From the NCBI GenBank assembly GCA_903935335.1, contig CAIZRG010000059.1, positions 1-64,000 of the forward strand: a stretch of 64,000 nt of DNA. Direction: 5' to 3'. This DNA comes from Oligoflexia bacterium. GTDB taxonomy: Bacteria > Bdellovibrionota > UBA1018. Below, piece after piece: positions 17,771 through 25,780 of the stretch. The translations under genes and the position numbers were made by a program. Position 1 is the first letter of the stretch. Every line of letters begins with the position of its first letter. Below the pieces are notes generated by a model that did no database searches, was not told the origin of the DNA, and saw nothing but the letters and a program-made list of their open reading frames with translations.

Positions 17771-18421
17771 ATGAAAAAACTTTTGATATTGGCAGTTTTA
17801 TTTCCAAGAATTCTTATTGCAGAACCATTTTTTGATGCTGCAGATCAAGAAATTCACGAAGGGGATCGAATACTTATTCTTGGTGCTTCCGGATATGTTC
17901 GAGTCATTGATGAGCTCAAAGAAAATAAAACTTTAGACTGTACAGAATATGTTCTGATTGCTAGCCATCCATGGTTCGGAAAATGGAATGATACTATTCG
18001 CTTTTCCGAGAATACAGCTAGAATGGGGATGGTTTACAGATCTATTGTCACCGCTCCATATATAGAAGTTGGTGAAAATGTTGTCTTTTTTACTATGGAA
18101 GAAGGTGAAAATCAGTTAAGCAAAAAAGAAGGAAAAGTGACAGAACTGTTTTCAGGTGGACACATGATGGTTAGAACTAGCTGGCGATCTTCGGTCGCGA
18201 TTTCTTATAGTCAGCTGATCTATCCAACTGTTTCTTATGTTCCAGAACAGCCCTCTGGCCCTCCTTATTCACTTCATGCAGTAGAAGAAATGGTTTTCAA
18301 AAAGCATCAATACCACTATCCGGATTACAACGACAAAATAGAATATCTAAAAAATACTATCTTAACTACACATAAAGCAGAAATTAATGAATTATTTTCT
18401 GTAGGCAGAGAGTCACCCTGA
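17771..18421 (+). CDS. Exported protein of unknown function
   Basis: 216 residues starting at an ATG that gives a clear signal peptide (MKKLLILAVLFPRILIAEP, likely cleavage after IA). The mature part is hydrophilic, with a short repeated SH3-like flavour (GDRILILGASGYVRVI near 36-52; GENVVFFTM near 98-106). No domain was recognised. The frame is open further upstream to about 17585, but that part overlaps the membrane protein gene and lacks a signal, so the internal ATG is used. First gene of the exported/accessory region. Confidence 0.65.
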   Translation: MKKLLILAVLFPRILIAEPFFDAADQEIHEGDRILILGASGYVRVIDELKENKTLDCTEYVLIASHPWFGKWNDTIRFSENTARMGMVYRSIVTAPYIEVGENVVFFTMEEGENQLSKKEGKVTELFSGGHMMVRTSWRSSVAISYSQLIYPTVSYVPEQPSGPPYSLHAVEEMVFKKHQYHYPDYNDKIEYLKNTILTTHKAEINELFSVGRESP

Positions 18422-18456
18422 TCATTTTTTTAGTTAAAACTTTTTGATTATAATAC

Positions 18457-18761
18457 ATGAAATTAAGGTTTTTTGCTCTTTCGTGCTAGAAACTATTTCT
18501 TTCTTGTGTTTTTCAATAAGTTCTAATACAGATCTTTCAGAATCAGAGTGCTCTGAGATTCGACTGGATCAAAACGGTGGATCCATGGAAATGATTCTAG
18601 TAGGCAAACAACACGACGATCTGTGCTATACTCATACAGCTGTTGATCTCATTCATGCAAAGCCAGGAAATCAAAATCAACTCTCTTCGCCTTTAGATGC
18701 AGCTGCTCATTTCAAATCGACAACTCCTGCATCATTTCTCCAAGCATTTAGACACTACTAA
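18457..18761 (+). pseudogene. Truncated exported papain-like cysteine protease remnant
   Basis: Two frames together encode a short exported protein. The ATG at 18457 starts MKLRFF, then runs into a stop after ten codons. The downstream frame continues as FCSFVLETISFLCFSIS, which completes a signal peptide. The switch falls in six T at 18469-18474, and seven T would restore one frame. The mature part has GKQHDDLCYTHTAVDLI, resembling the active-site helix of papain-like proteases with Cys before an aromatic residue and an Ala-rich helix. The frame ends about 100 residues in, with no catalytic His or Asn region. Called a pseudogene; a phase-variable signal peptide or a sequencing error are alternatives. 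Confidence 0.5.
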
Positions 18762-18814
18762 AGATAATCTCCGCTTTATCTGGAGTTACTGATGCAGTTC
18801 TGTGAGGGAGCACC

Positions 18815-19684
18815 TCAGAAATGGGGTGAGCTACTCGATCCAACAGCTTGCCCCTCATAAATCATCCCATCTCGAGTATCAAAATAAAGTGAACGACCTC
18901 TTATGGCAACAAACTGACTCAAGTAAGTCTCACTATCAAGAAGTTCTGGGCTTACAAATTGTTTTATATAAGGCTTGAGTTTCCCCATTGTATTCATTTT
19001 AGCTGAAATGATTTCAAGCATTCCTGGAACAGCATGAACGTGTACACTAAAGTTTAGCTTTTGAATCATCTCTAGTCGTTCTACGGAAATATTGGAAGCC
19101 ACAAGTGTTACAAGATAAATTTGAACCTGATCATGAGTCGAAGATCCTTGGAGTTTTTTAGCAGCAGATCTAAAATTTTTTTCAAAATCCTCATCCCAAA
19201 AAGGGATATGCGCAAAAAAACCTTGTTTTGTCTCTTGATTATATCCAATGACCGCAACACAATCAGCAAGTTCTGTTGTATACATAATAGGATTTTTTTT
19301 AGTAAAATTTGAAAAATAAAACGTTCCAAGTCCTTTTTGAGGATGGATATGAAATGCATTTCCAGCAATAATATTTATTGGTAATTTAGTGGGAGTAAAT
19401 TGAGAAGCACTTTTCCATTTTAAATGAAAACTTCTATCAACTGCATTGTACTTGTCACTTGAAAATACAGTCTTCATTATTTTTTGCTCAAATTCAACTT
19501 CTTGAGTAATAGAAGATAACTGACCCTCTTTAAGTAAACCAAAACCTTCTTTCAATCGCTCTCCACTAAATCCAGCAGCATAGGTATAAGTTTTCCGGTC
19601 AGAAGTAATAATGGTTACAGTAGCTACCGCATGCGCTAAACATGAGATTAAAAAAACTATAATTGAAAACAATTTTAAAAACAT
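18815..19684 (-). CDS. Exported CheD-like (Cys-His-Thr) deamidase candidate
   Basis: 289 residues. N-terminal signal peptide ending near AHAVA (about residue 21). The middle reads TTELADCVAVIGYNQETKQG followed by FFAH. Here Thr136, Cys142 and His159 are spaced exactly as the catalytic Thr, Cys and His of CheD chemoreceptor glutamine deamidases (Thr-x5-Cys-x16-His), with the same CVAV-x-hydrophobic strand. A second conserved-looking stretch is VHVHAVPGMLEI. CheD itself is a cytosolic protein of about 160-200 residues, so an exported, larger version is unusual. Toxins of the related CNF fold deamidate host glutamines. Function here is inference; the residue match is direct. Confidence 0.6.
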   Translation of the reverse strand: MFLKLFSIIVFLISCLAHAVATVTIITSDRKTYTYAAGFSGERLKEGFGLLKEGQLSSITQEVEFEQKIMKTVFSSDKYNAVDRSFHLKWKSASQFTPTKLPINIIAGNAFHIHPQKGLGTFYFSNFTKKNPIMYTTELADCVAVIGYNQETKQGFFAHIPFWDEDFEKNFRSAAKKLQGSSTHDQVQIYLVTLVASNISVERLEMIQKLNFSVHVHAVPGMLEIISAKMNTMGKLKPYIKQFVSPELLDSETYLSQFVAIRGRSLYFDTRDGMIYEGQAVGSSSSPHF

Positions 19685-19707
19685 AATTAAACCCTTCTTA
19701 AAATTTC

Positions 19708-19822
19708 TTAACTACAAGGAGAACAACTAGGCTTATGCTGTTTCCAATCTTTTCTTTGGCAGTTCTTGTTGCAGTAATACCGACAAGTAAAAAAAGAAAA
19801 TAACAGTTAAAAATTTAAACAT
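19708..19822 (-). pseudogene. Short exported MYND zinc-finger remnant, frameshifted
   Basis: Read leftward from an ATG at 19822: MFKFLTVIFFF, a signal-like hydrophobic start. After a run of seven T (complement of 19789-19795), the neighbouring frame reads TCRYYCNKNCQRKDWKQHKP then SCSPCS and a stop at 19708. The spacing Y-C-x3-C-x7-H-x3-C, with CQ and DW in place, is the second half of a MYND zinc finger, a mainly eukaryotic domain. Six T instead of seven would join both parts into one frame. The first Cys pairs of a full MYND finger are missing. It lies just upstream of the CheD-like gene, same strand. Confidence 0.55.
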
Positions 19823-20084
19823 GCCTAAAATTTTTATGTTTAAATTTATTGAGATCTCTTTATAGCTCTAAAACATTGGGAAAAAAACTATTTTTTAGGT
19901 TTTTTTTCGCTGAAGACATGCTTGACTTTGACCTTAGATTATACAGGGATAGTAAAGGGGGCAGGTGGAACAACCAGACCAAAAATTCATTTTAGGATTA
20001 ATAAAGTTAGGTAGTTTTCTGCGTTCTCCTTTGGAGACTGCCTCAGGAACAGGAAAAAACAGTCTCCAAGAATATTCATGGACT
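19823..20084. other. Gene-poor stretch with a perfect 10-bp stem
   Basis: No protein gene seen. Positions 20031-20040 (TTGGAGACTG) pair perfectly with 20060-20069 (CAGTCTCCAA). Inside the loop, 20041-20043 can pair with 20051-20053. A competing short stem CTCC/GGAG (20026-20029 with 20033-20036) overlaps the first arm. A terminator follows at 20085. This could be a small structured RNA read rightward, but no known RNA family was recognised. Confidence 0.3.
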
Positions 20085-20109
20085 ACGCCCCAAAAACTGG
20101 GGTGTTTTT
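20085..20109 (+). terminator. Rho-independent terminator
   Basis: Stem ACGCCCC (20085-20091) with GGGGTGT (20099-20105), one G-U pair, seven-base loop AAAAACT, and a T tract at 20105-20109. It is oriented for rightward transcription, yet no rightward protein gene lies upstream within a kilobase. This is the main argument for a small RNA ending here. Confidence 0.6.
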
Positions 20110-20339
20110 AGCCCTAAAGTATAAAGATTGAATTGAAGCCTAAAACAAGCCCCTGGATGAATGAATTCAGGAAATCCTATAGGAGACTAATTCAGTATTG
20201 AAAAGATTAAAAGTTTTAATACACAATAAAACAAAAAAAATTGAAAATTCAGTAAAATCCAGATTTAATGATGAGGCCAACTCCAAACAACCTCTCGCTA
20301 TTACTTGCTGTGCAATTAATGTTGCCTCCTGACAACACA

Positions 20340-21395
20340 CTAATCCCTTCTTAAATAATCCACCATAGCCTGAAAAACAAAGGAGTTTTGAGCGACATCT
20401 TCGGCTATTCGCTTCATCATCCTAGTAGGAATAGCTCCAATTCCAGCCAAATTATTAAGGAGATAGTTGCTTTGGAAGGATCCAAATGCCCACCCAGTCC
20501 AGGTGTCTCGCTTCCACTCCTGAATTGCAGGAGTGAGCTCAACGCCGACGTTAAATAAATTAACAGAGATAAACTGATCATCATGTCCCTGAATTGTAAC
20601 GGTACCCTGGGTACCCCAACTTGAGTGAAGGTTTACCCATCCATTACCCAGAAAAAAGAGGGAGACAGTGTCGTGTTCAAGGTCAATGGATCGAGAAAAC
20701 TGCTTCATAAAAGTAAACATTGGATTCATGCAAGACGAGCTGCCGCAAAACTCGTGCCCAGCATCAATACAGTAAGAGTATTCACCATTACCAAGATGTA
20801 ATGGCTCAGTTCGGTGGATGGGAGGATTCGAGCAAGAGCCGCATGTAATCGATGATAGCGAGAGGTCGCCATCGTTTTCCTTATTGAAAGCTGCTAACTC
20901 AGTCTTTTTCGGAACAATTCCGGCCCTCCATTCCGTAACCTTTGCGGAAAGAATTCTAATAGGAATTAGTGTTTCATTTAGCTTTGCCGATGTCTGTATC
21001 AAGCTTCTGAAGCTTCCTCGAAGATGCGCAGCACGGTGATAATGTGAAAAAATATTTTCAATGAACTGTACGACTTCCGCGGCTGATCTAGGTTCGTTCG
21101 CAGAAGATACGCTTTCGGAATTGTTTTGTAAATCCAAGCTATTCTTTGGCGTCGTCAGAAGTGCTGCGGTCATAGCTCCGATTGATGAACCCCAAATCTC
21201 ATCAAAAAGTTTGTAAACTGGCCTTGCTGTTTCTTTTTCAAGTCTTTCTAGCAATGTTGCTGGAATGATCCCGGTAGCCCCTCCACTGGGTAAGACCAAT
21301 ATACGATATTCCTGTGCTTCTGCTTTCTGCATGAGAGAAGCCAACAAACAAATGCAAACAGATACTCCAATAACTTTTTTTACAAGACTAAACAT
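20340..21395 (-). CDS. Exported patatin-like phospholipase
   Basis: 351 residues. Signal peptide with hydrophobic core VIGVSVCICLLASLM and likely cleavage near AEA (about 27). The patatin oxyanion motif SGGATGI (37-43), nucleophile-elbow GSSIGA (69-74, Ser71) and a DAG...NP block near IDAGHEF/MNPM give the Ser/Asp dyad layout. Patatins are lipid acyl hydrolases and are frequent secreted virulence or predation factors. Just past the stop, another frame on the same strand continues with a coding-like segment (complement of about 20338 to 20249) beginning VLSGGNINC. The natural C terminus may therefore have been cut by a frameshift. Confidence 0.8.
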   Translation of the reverse strand: MFSLVKKVIGVSVCICLLASLMQKAEAQEYRILVLPSGGATGIIPATLLERLEKETARPVYKLFDEIWGSSIGAMTAALLTTPKNSLDLQNNSESVSSANEPRSAAEVVQFIENIFSHYHRAAHLRGSFRSLIQTSAKLNETLIPIRILSAKVTEWRAGIVPKKTELAAFNKENDGDLSLSSITCGSCSNPPIHRTEPLHLGNGEYSYCIDAGHEFCGSSSCMNPMFTFMKQFSRSIDLEHDTVSLFFLGNGWVNLHSSWGTQGTVTIQGHDDQFISVNLFNVGVELTPAIQEWKRDTWTGWAFGSFQSNYLLNNLAGIGAIPTRMMKRIAEDVAQNSFVFQAMVDYLRRD

Positions 21396-21662
21396 AAAAG
21401 TTTTTTATACACAGACGAGCCAGTATTGTCAAAAAATTTATTCGAGGTGTTATTCAATATTAAATCCGATTACATTTAGGTATCTGCATTTTTTAATACA
21501 AAAACTTAAAATTATCTGAGGTTTTTGACAGGATTTCAGAAATGTTGAGCATATCCAGTTTTTAGTTGGAAACTTTTTAAACGGCTCCAGTTTTTTAAGC
21601 AGCAACTTTCTACTTAGTTGCGTCCATCAAGTTATTGTTCTGAACTTGTTTAATGGTCTTCC
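21396..21662. other. Gene-poor stretch
   Basis: AT-rich, no supported gene. A small hairpin GCAACT/AGTTGC lies near 21602-21622. It separates the patatin gene from a decayed coding fragment. Confidence 0.4.
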
Positions 21663-21782
21663 TCACTGTTCAGATTGATTTGCGGCAGATTCATTTCGCT
21701 CTCTGAGCCACTTCTGCAGGTCAAGGAGCATTGCCTTGGCATCCGAATAGCTGATGACTGGCCTCCTTAACTCGCTTTGAGT
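21663..21782 (-). pseudogene. Decayed coding fragment, origin unknown
   Basis: Leftward open frame of about 39 codons without a start. It includes RRPVISYSDAKAMLLDLQ then KWLRERNE and a stop. The composition (amphipathic, charged, no rare-codon clutter) looks like the C terminus of a real protein, possibly mobile-element debris, but I do not recognise the family. More GC-rich than its surroundings. Confidence 0.35.
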
Positions 21783-21819
21783 CTACCTATCGTCTGGATC
21801 AATTAATGGATTCATCCGT

Positions 21820-22251
21820 TTAGTAAAGTTCAAATTGCTTGCCAGAGTAGTGCGTTTTCCAAACTATTTTTTCAATATCTTTTTGATCCCTACTTAGTAC
21901 GATTCTTGGAAAATTATCGGTCAAGTCGACTTTATCAAATGGGTCAATATTGGATGCGACTTCACTCAGGGTATCAATTGAAATAACTATTTCTTTTGAA
22001 ACTAATGTGTCAGCAGGTTCATTTTGATGGTATGGGTTTGTTGTAAGGCTGTAATTCCCTTTGAAGTCATAACCATTATAATTTACAAAAATTTTATCAT
22101 TTTCAAACTGAACAATAATTTCATTTGATGAGAATATCCTAGAAATAATGGCATTTTGCACATCGCCAATTGTTCTAATATCTGCAAAAGCACTCGATGT
22201 TGTTGTATAAATTAAATATAAGATAGCACTAAAAGTTCGAACGATTTTCAC
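21820..22251 (-). CDS. Small exported hypothetical protein
   Basis: 143 residues with an N-terminal signal peptide (MKIVRTFSAILYLIY core, cleavage likely near AFA at about 23). The rest is beta-rich looking, with alternating hydrophobic strands such as NEIIVQFENDKIFVNYNGY. No domain was recognised. GGAGTC stands about ten bases before the ATG on the coding strand. Flanked by decayed DNA on one side and the effector-binding-domain gene on the other. Confidence 0.55.
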   Translation of the reverse strand: MKIVRTFSAILYLIYTTTSSAFADIRTIGDVQNAIISRIFSSNEIIVQFENDKIFVNYNGYDFKGNYSLTTNPYHQNEPADTLVSKEIVISIDTLSEVASNIDPFDKVDLTDNFPRIVLSRDQKDIEKIVWKTHYSGKQFELY

Positions 22252-22477
22252 TACGAGACTCCTTTTATTGAAAAACTAAATCTAAATGAAATGACTACTT
22301 TAAGCAAGCAAAAGTTTCATTGAAATATATTGGATAAGATGCCTCACCAAGGGTGGTTCTATCGACTTGTTTGGTGCATGCAAGGCTTTATTTTAGACCG
22401 GCTTTTAGGATGTGCAGCAAAGCTTCATCAAAATATTTTATTTGATATACACGTAATTGCTTTAAAAAACTCACAAT
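22252..22477. other. Spacer without a supported gene
   Basis: A 60-codon rightward frame (22330-22512) starting with TTG crosses this stretch. It runs into the 3' end of the next leftward gene and has no ribosome-binding site. I do not call it. Confidence 0.4.
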
Positions 22478-22951
22478 TTATTTTTGAATGCCTAGATAAA
22501 TATCAACATTAGCATGTTTAGGATTCTGAGCTTCTTTGCCATAGATTTCATAGTCAGTCTGATAAGATCGAGACCCGCCGAGTTCTTTTTTAGACATTTT
22601 CCAAATTTTCCCCCATAAGTCATATACAACTTGAGGAAGCGATCCCAGCTGTGTTTTGAGCTTTAAATAATGGCCAGGTTGAATCTGGACTGTTTTAAAC
22701 TCATCTCGATTATATTCAGACTTTACTTTTACGCCTACTAAGTAATCGTAATCCCCAGTGTAATCACTTTCATAATTAAAATAGACTGAAAAAAGATCAG
22801 CACCTACTTTGTTTGGAATCCTCTCTAAAAGATTTTCTGTAAAAAATCGTTCTAAAAGTTTTTTAATTTTACCTTCTTCTGTCATTTCTAATGTATTGTT
22901 TGTTCTAATCGAAATTCCACAAACTAAAAAATCTTTTTTTATAGAAATCAT
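22478..22951 (-). CDS. GyrI-like/AraC effector-binding domain protein
   Basis: 157 residues forming a single effector-binding domain. The pattern KIKKLLERFF, then VYFNYESDYTGDYDYLVGVKV and QIQPGHYLKLKTQLG, then VVYDLWGKIW and RSYQTDYEIYG, matches stand-alone members of the GyrI-like/AraC_E_bind family. These bind small hydrophobic molecules; some inhibit gyrase or act with regulators. No DNA-binding domain is attached. No signal peptide. Upstream bases carry AAGAGGGATTA ahead of the ATG, a good ribosome-binding site. Confidence 0.8.
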   Translation of the reverse strand: MISIKKDFLVCGISIRTNNTLEMTEEGKIKKLLERFFTENLLERIPNKVGADLFSVYFNYESDYTGDYDYLVGVKVKSEYNRDEFKTVQIQPGHYLKLKTQLGSLPQVVYDLWGKIWKMSKKELGGSRSYQTDYEIYGKEAQNPKHANVDIYLGIQK

Positions 22952-23339
22952 TAATCCCTCTTGGTTTGTGACTAGTTTATTATCGATTATTTTTTTTAAA
23001 CTTCAAGTTTTTTTTAATTGGGGGTATGAGGCTTAACAAAACGGAAACTGATGTTAAGACTTAGGTATGCGACCCAAGCGTGCAGGAAGGTTTTTGGGAG
23101 GTTGAAGGGAGTTACTTCAGCAGAACATTAAAATACTCAACAATGCAAAGACAACAGTTCCCGACCAATATAAAAATCGTCAAAAAAAAGGTCTTTTTCA
23201 TTAGACATCGCAGACGTTTCGTAACAATTCATTAATAATACAGTGCACTCACTCTAGGCCTAATCATAAGAGTTTTCACGGAAATTTAGATATTCTACCC
23301 TACTGAGGGAGCTACGTAGTTTTGCTTTCGGCGTGCGCG
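22952..23339. other. Gene-poor stretch with decayed repeats
   Basis: No complete gene seen. A segment at 23079-23099 (AGGAAGGTTTTTGG core) resembles 23394-23416 (AGGAAGGTATTTGG core). In the corresponding frame both would read RKVFG. They look like two remnants of related coding DNA. A 55-codon open frame from about 23066 lacks a start and is not called. Confidence 0.35.
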
Positions 23340-23441
23340 ATGTTTACTCTTAAGTTTCCATCGCTCCTTAAGGATCTCATTCAGGAGCTAAAGGCCGTCA
23401 GGAAGGTATTTGGAGAGGAGCACCCCATACAGAGGTTATAA
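23340..23441 (+). pseudogene. Short coding remnant, unknown family
   Basis: ATG-started frame of 33 codons that reads MFTLKFPSLLKDLIQELKAV then RKVFGEEHPIQRL and a stop. Its amphipathic, protein-like composition stands out in an otherwise non-coding gap. It resembles an isolated piece of a longer protein. The related segment near 23079 supports decay of a repeated element. Could also be a genuine tiny gene; no ribosome-binding site is obvious. Confidence 0.3.
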
Positions 23442-23575
23442 AGAAATCTATTTATCCCTTATTGGATTAAAGAAATTCAACTTGAAAATTGAGTAGACTT
23501 TATAAGTATGTTATAATTAGAAATCAAATTCATTCTTTATGTTGGATATCTGATACCTATCCAGAAGGAATTGTT

Positions 23576-24973
23576 TTGCTTGAAGCACCTAAAATCGTCA
23601 TTGCAGGGGCCAGTGGATATATTGGTCGAGCTATTATCCCAAAACTTCTGGAGCGGTTTCCAAACGCTGAAATCACTGCTCTTTCTCGGAGTGCCAAAAA
23701 ATCTGATGATTTGAGGGTGAAATGGAAAGTATGCGATTTATTTTCGCACCATTCCCTTGAAACTGTAATACCTTCGAAAGTTGATCTAGCTTTTTATTTA
23801 GTTCACTCAATGGGACCCACCGCTCATCTAGACCAAGGGTCTTTTGCTGATTACGATCTGCTATTAGCAGATAATTTTGCACGTGTGATTCGAAAGCAAG
23901 GAATTCAGCATCTCATCTACCTGGGTGGTCTTATTCCAAAAAACGGATCAATGTCTCTTCATTTGAAAAGTCGACTCGAGGTGGAAGAAACATTTGCTCT
24001 CTATCGCTTGCCTATCACAGTATTTCGAGCAGGACTGATCGTCGGGGAGAATGGATCATCCTTTCAAATTTTGCTAAAACTAGTAAAACGTATTCCAATT
24101 ATGATTTGTCCGAATTGGACCCAAACACTGACTACTCCGGTTGATCTTTCAACAGTTCTTAGTGCTCTAGTTTCTGCATCTCTCAATCCCTTACACTTAC
24201 AAAAAACCTATGATTTAGCTGGGTGCAAACCTCTCACCTATATAAACATGATGAGGGAGACAGCAAGTCAAATGGGAAAAAAGAGGTTCTTTTTTACGAT
24301 CCCATTTTTTACTCCAACTCTTTCACGACTTTGGGTAAGTCTCATTACAAACAGCCCAAAAAATCTTGTCTACCCGTTGATACAATCACTCCAGCACCCT
24401 ATGGTCGCCCGAGATTGTCATTTGTATGATGATGAATCCCTAAAACGATCATATTCCGATCTCCTGAAAAATACGGTCCTTAAGACTCAACCAGGAAAAG
24501 CGCTCTTTCATTTTCAACCCAGTAGAAAAACTGTTCGCTCAGTCCAGCGACTTGTTCTGCCTCACAGCAAGAATGCTGAATGGATCAAATTTCGATACCT
24601 TGAATGGTTACCCCGATTTTTAAAACCCTTCATCAAGGTTAATCTTGATGGAAATTTCGTAGTTTTTTCTGTATTCAAACGCAACTGGATCATGCTGCAA
24701 CTTGAGTTTAGTTCAAGTTGCAGCGATATCGACACGCAAATCCTTTACATTATTAAAGGTCTTATAGTTGCCGAGAATAATCGGGGTAGACTTGAATTTC
24801 GCGTCGTACTCAATCGCAGGTATGTCATTGCTGCTATTCATGATTACTGCCCTGCACTGCCATGGTTTATCTATCAACAAATTCAGGCAAGAATACATCT
24901 TTTTGTCATGAGATCATTCGGTAAAGAATTAGAACTGAACTTTAAAGATTCTTCTGACAGTCTAAATCTCTGA
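23576..24973 (+). CDS. NAD(P)-binding SDR-like protein with extra C-terminal domain
   Basis: About 465 residues. Rossmann motif IVIAGASGYIGRAII is near the N terminus. AFYLVHSMGPT and LIYLGGLIPKNG follow, then HLKSRLEVEETF and VFRAGLIVGENGSSF. These are the landmarks of the atypical SDR branch related to NmrA/DUF2867 proteins. The C-terminal 170 residues, which carry hydrophobic stretches, were not recognised. Start chosen at TTG 23576, because AGAAGGA sits six bases upstream. No in-frame ATG precedes the Rossmann motif, and an earlier TTG (23489) would add residues without family likeness. Substrate unknown. Confidence 0.75.
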   Translation: MLEAPKIVIAGASGYIGRAIIPKLLERFPNAEITALSRSAKKSDDLRVKWKVCDLFSHHSLETVIPSKVDLAFYLVHSMGPTAHLDQGSFADYDLLLADNFARVIRKQGIQHLIYLGGLIPKNGSMSLHLKSRLEVEETFALYRLPITVFRAGLIVGENGSSFQILLKLVKRIPIMICPNWTQTLTTPVDLSTVLSALVSASLNPLHLQKTYDLAGCKPLTYINMMRETASQMGKKRFFFTIPFFTPTLSRLWVSLITNSPKNLVYPLIQSLQHPMVARDCHLYDDESLKRSYSDLLKNTVLKTQPGKALFHFQPSRKTVRSVQRLVLPHSKNAEWIKFRYLEWLPRFLKPFIKVNLDGNFVVFSVFKRNWIMLQLEFSSSCSDIDTQILYIIKGLIVAENNRGRLEFRVVLNRRYVIAAIHDYCPALPWFIYQQIQARIHLFVMRSFGKELELNFKDSSDSLNL

Positions 24974-24998
24974 GATATCCAGATTAATGTTAACCCCC

Positions 24999-25643
24999 TT
25001 ATTCATTCTGAAACTTGCCAGCCCAGACCTCAATAGGATCGTACATTTTGTCTTGATAAATTCTTCCTTCTTTATAGGCTTGAACAGCATAATACCTGGC
25101 ATTATATCCATCAGGAACACAGTTTTCCAAAGCTAGACACTCTCCCAATGTCTTATCAGAGCCTTTAGGTTGGAAATAAGATAAAAATCCCTCACGAATT
25201 CCACGAGAAGCCACAATTTGACCCTGAACCTCACCCCTATAAAGAAAAACTTTATGCTTTAATCGAATTCCTAAAAGTGAAATAAAAGTAGCATTTTTCC
25301 CAATATGAAAATCCAATGAATCAATCAGCCACTTCACATTCACACCCACATCTTCCCCTTCAATTTCTAAAGATGTATCATCCACAAACACACCCTCAAA
25401 TTGAGATGCCTTGTAAATCACAACTGTCTCTGAATCAGCATCAGGTTCTTTTAGATCTTGAGTCTCAATGACTACACTCTCACCAAAAAGTCTTTCAAAC
25501 TCTATTTTCTTCCTCTGATTCGAGGTATTAATTTTTATACTTCGATATTGCTGCACTCGTTCCTCGTCCATTGCATAAAGATTTCTACTCTCTATAAGCA
25601 GAGAAAATAAGACCAGATAAAATAGTATTAATATTTTTTTCAT
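24999..25643 (-). CDS. Exported Ham1/RdgB-like NTP pyrophosphatase
   Basis: 214 residues with a signal peptide (MKKILILFYLVLFSLLIES, cleavage near residue 24). The mature part follows the Ham1/ITPase layout: TSNQRKKIEF (40-49) for the TGNxxKxxE loop, FVDDTSLEIEG (86-96) for the aDDSGL acidic motif, GQIVASRGIREGF (141-153) for the GxI..rG..GF loop, and KTLGE (164-168) for the TxAE motif. The family hydrolyses non-canonical purine triphosphates such as ITP and XTP in the cytosol. A periplasmic or secreted version is unusual. The key loops are degenerate in places, so activity is uncertain. Confidence 0.7.
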   Translation of the reverse strand: MKKILILFYLVLFSLLIESRNLYAMDEERVQQYRSIKINTSNQRKKIEFERLFGESVVIETQDLKEPDADSETVVIYKASQFEGVFVDDTSLEIEGEDVGVNVKWLIDSLDFHIGKNATFISLLGIRLKHKVFLYRGEVQGQIVASRGIREGFLSYFQPKGSDKTLGECLALENCVPDGYNARYYAVQAYKEGRIYQDKMYDPIEVWAGKFQNE

Positions 25644-25780
25644 AAAAATAACCTAGCTCAATAAGCTAAATTCTGATTTAAGTCTTACTCCCTGGATATA
25701 ATAAATTCAACTTAATTCATTCAATGAAAAGATCCATCTAGTGCTCAAAAAAAACCGTTTTTGGGTCGAAATCTAAATCT

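Noticed and set aside
22330..22512. A 60-codon rightward frame beginning with TTG
   Set aside because: It overlaps the end of the effector-binding-domain gene, has no ribosome-binding site and no family likeness.
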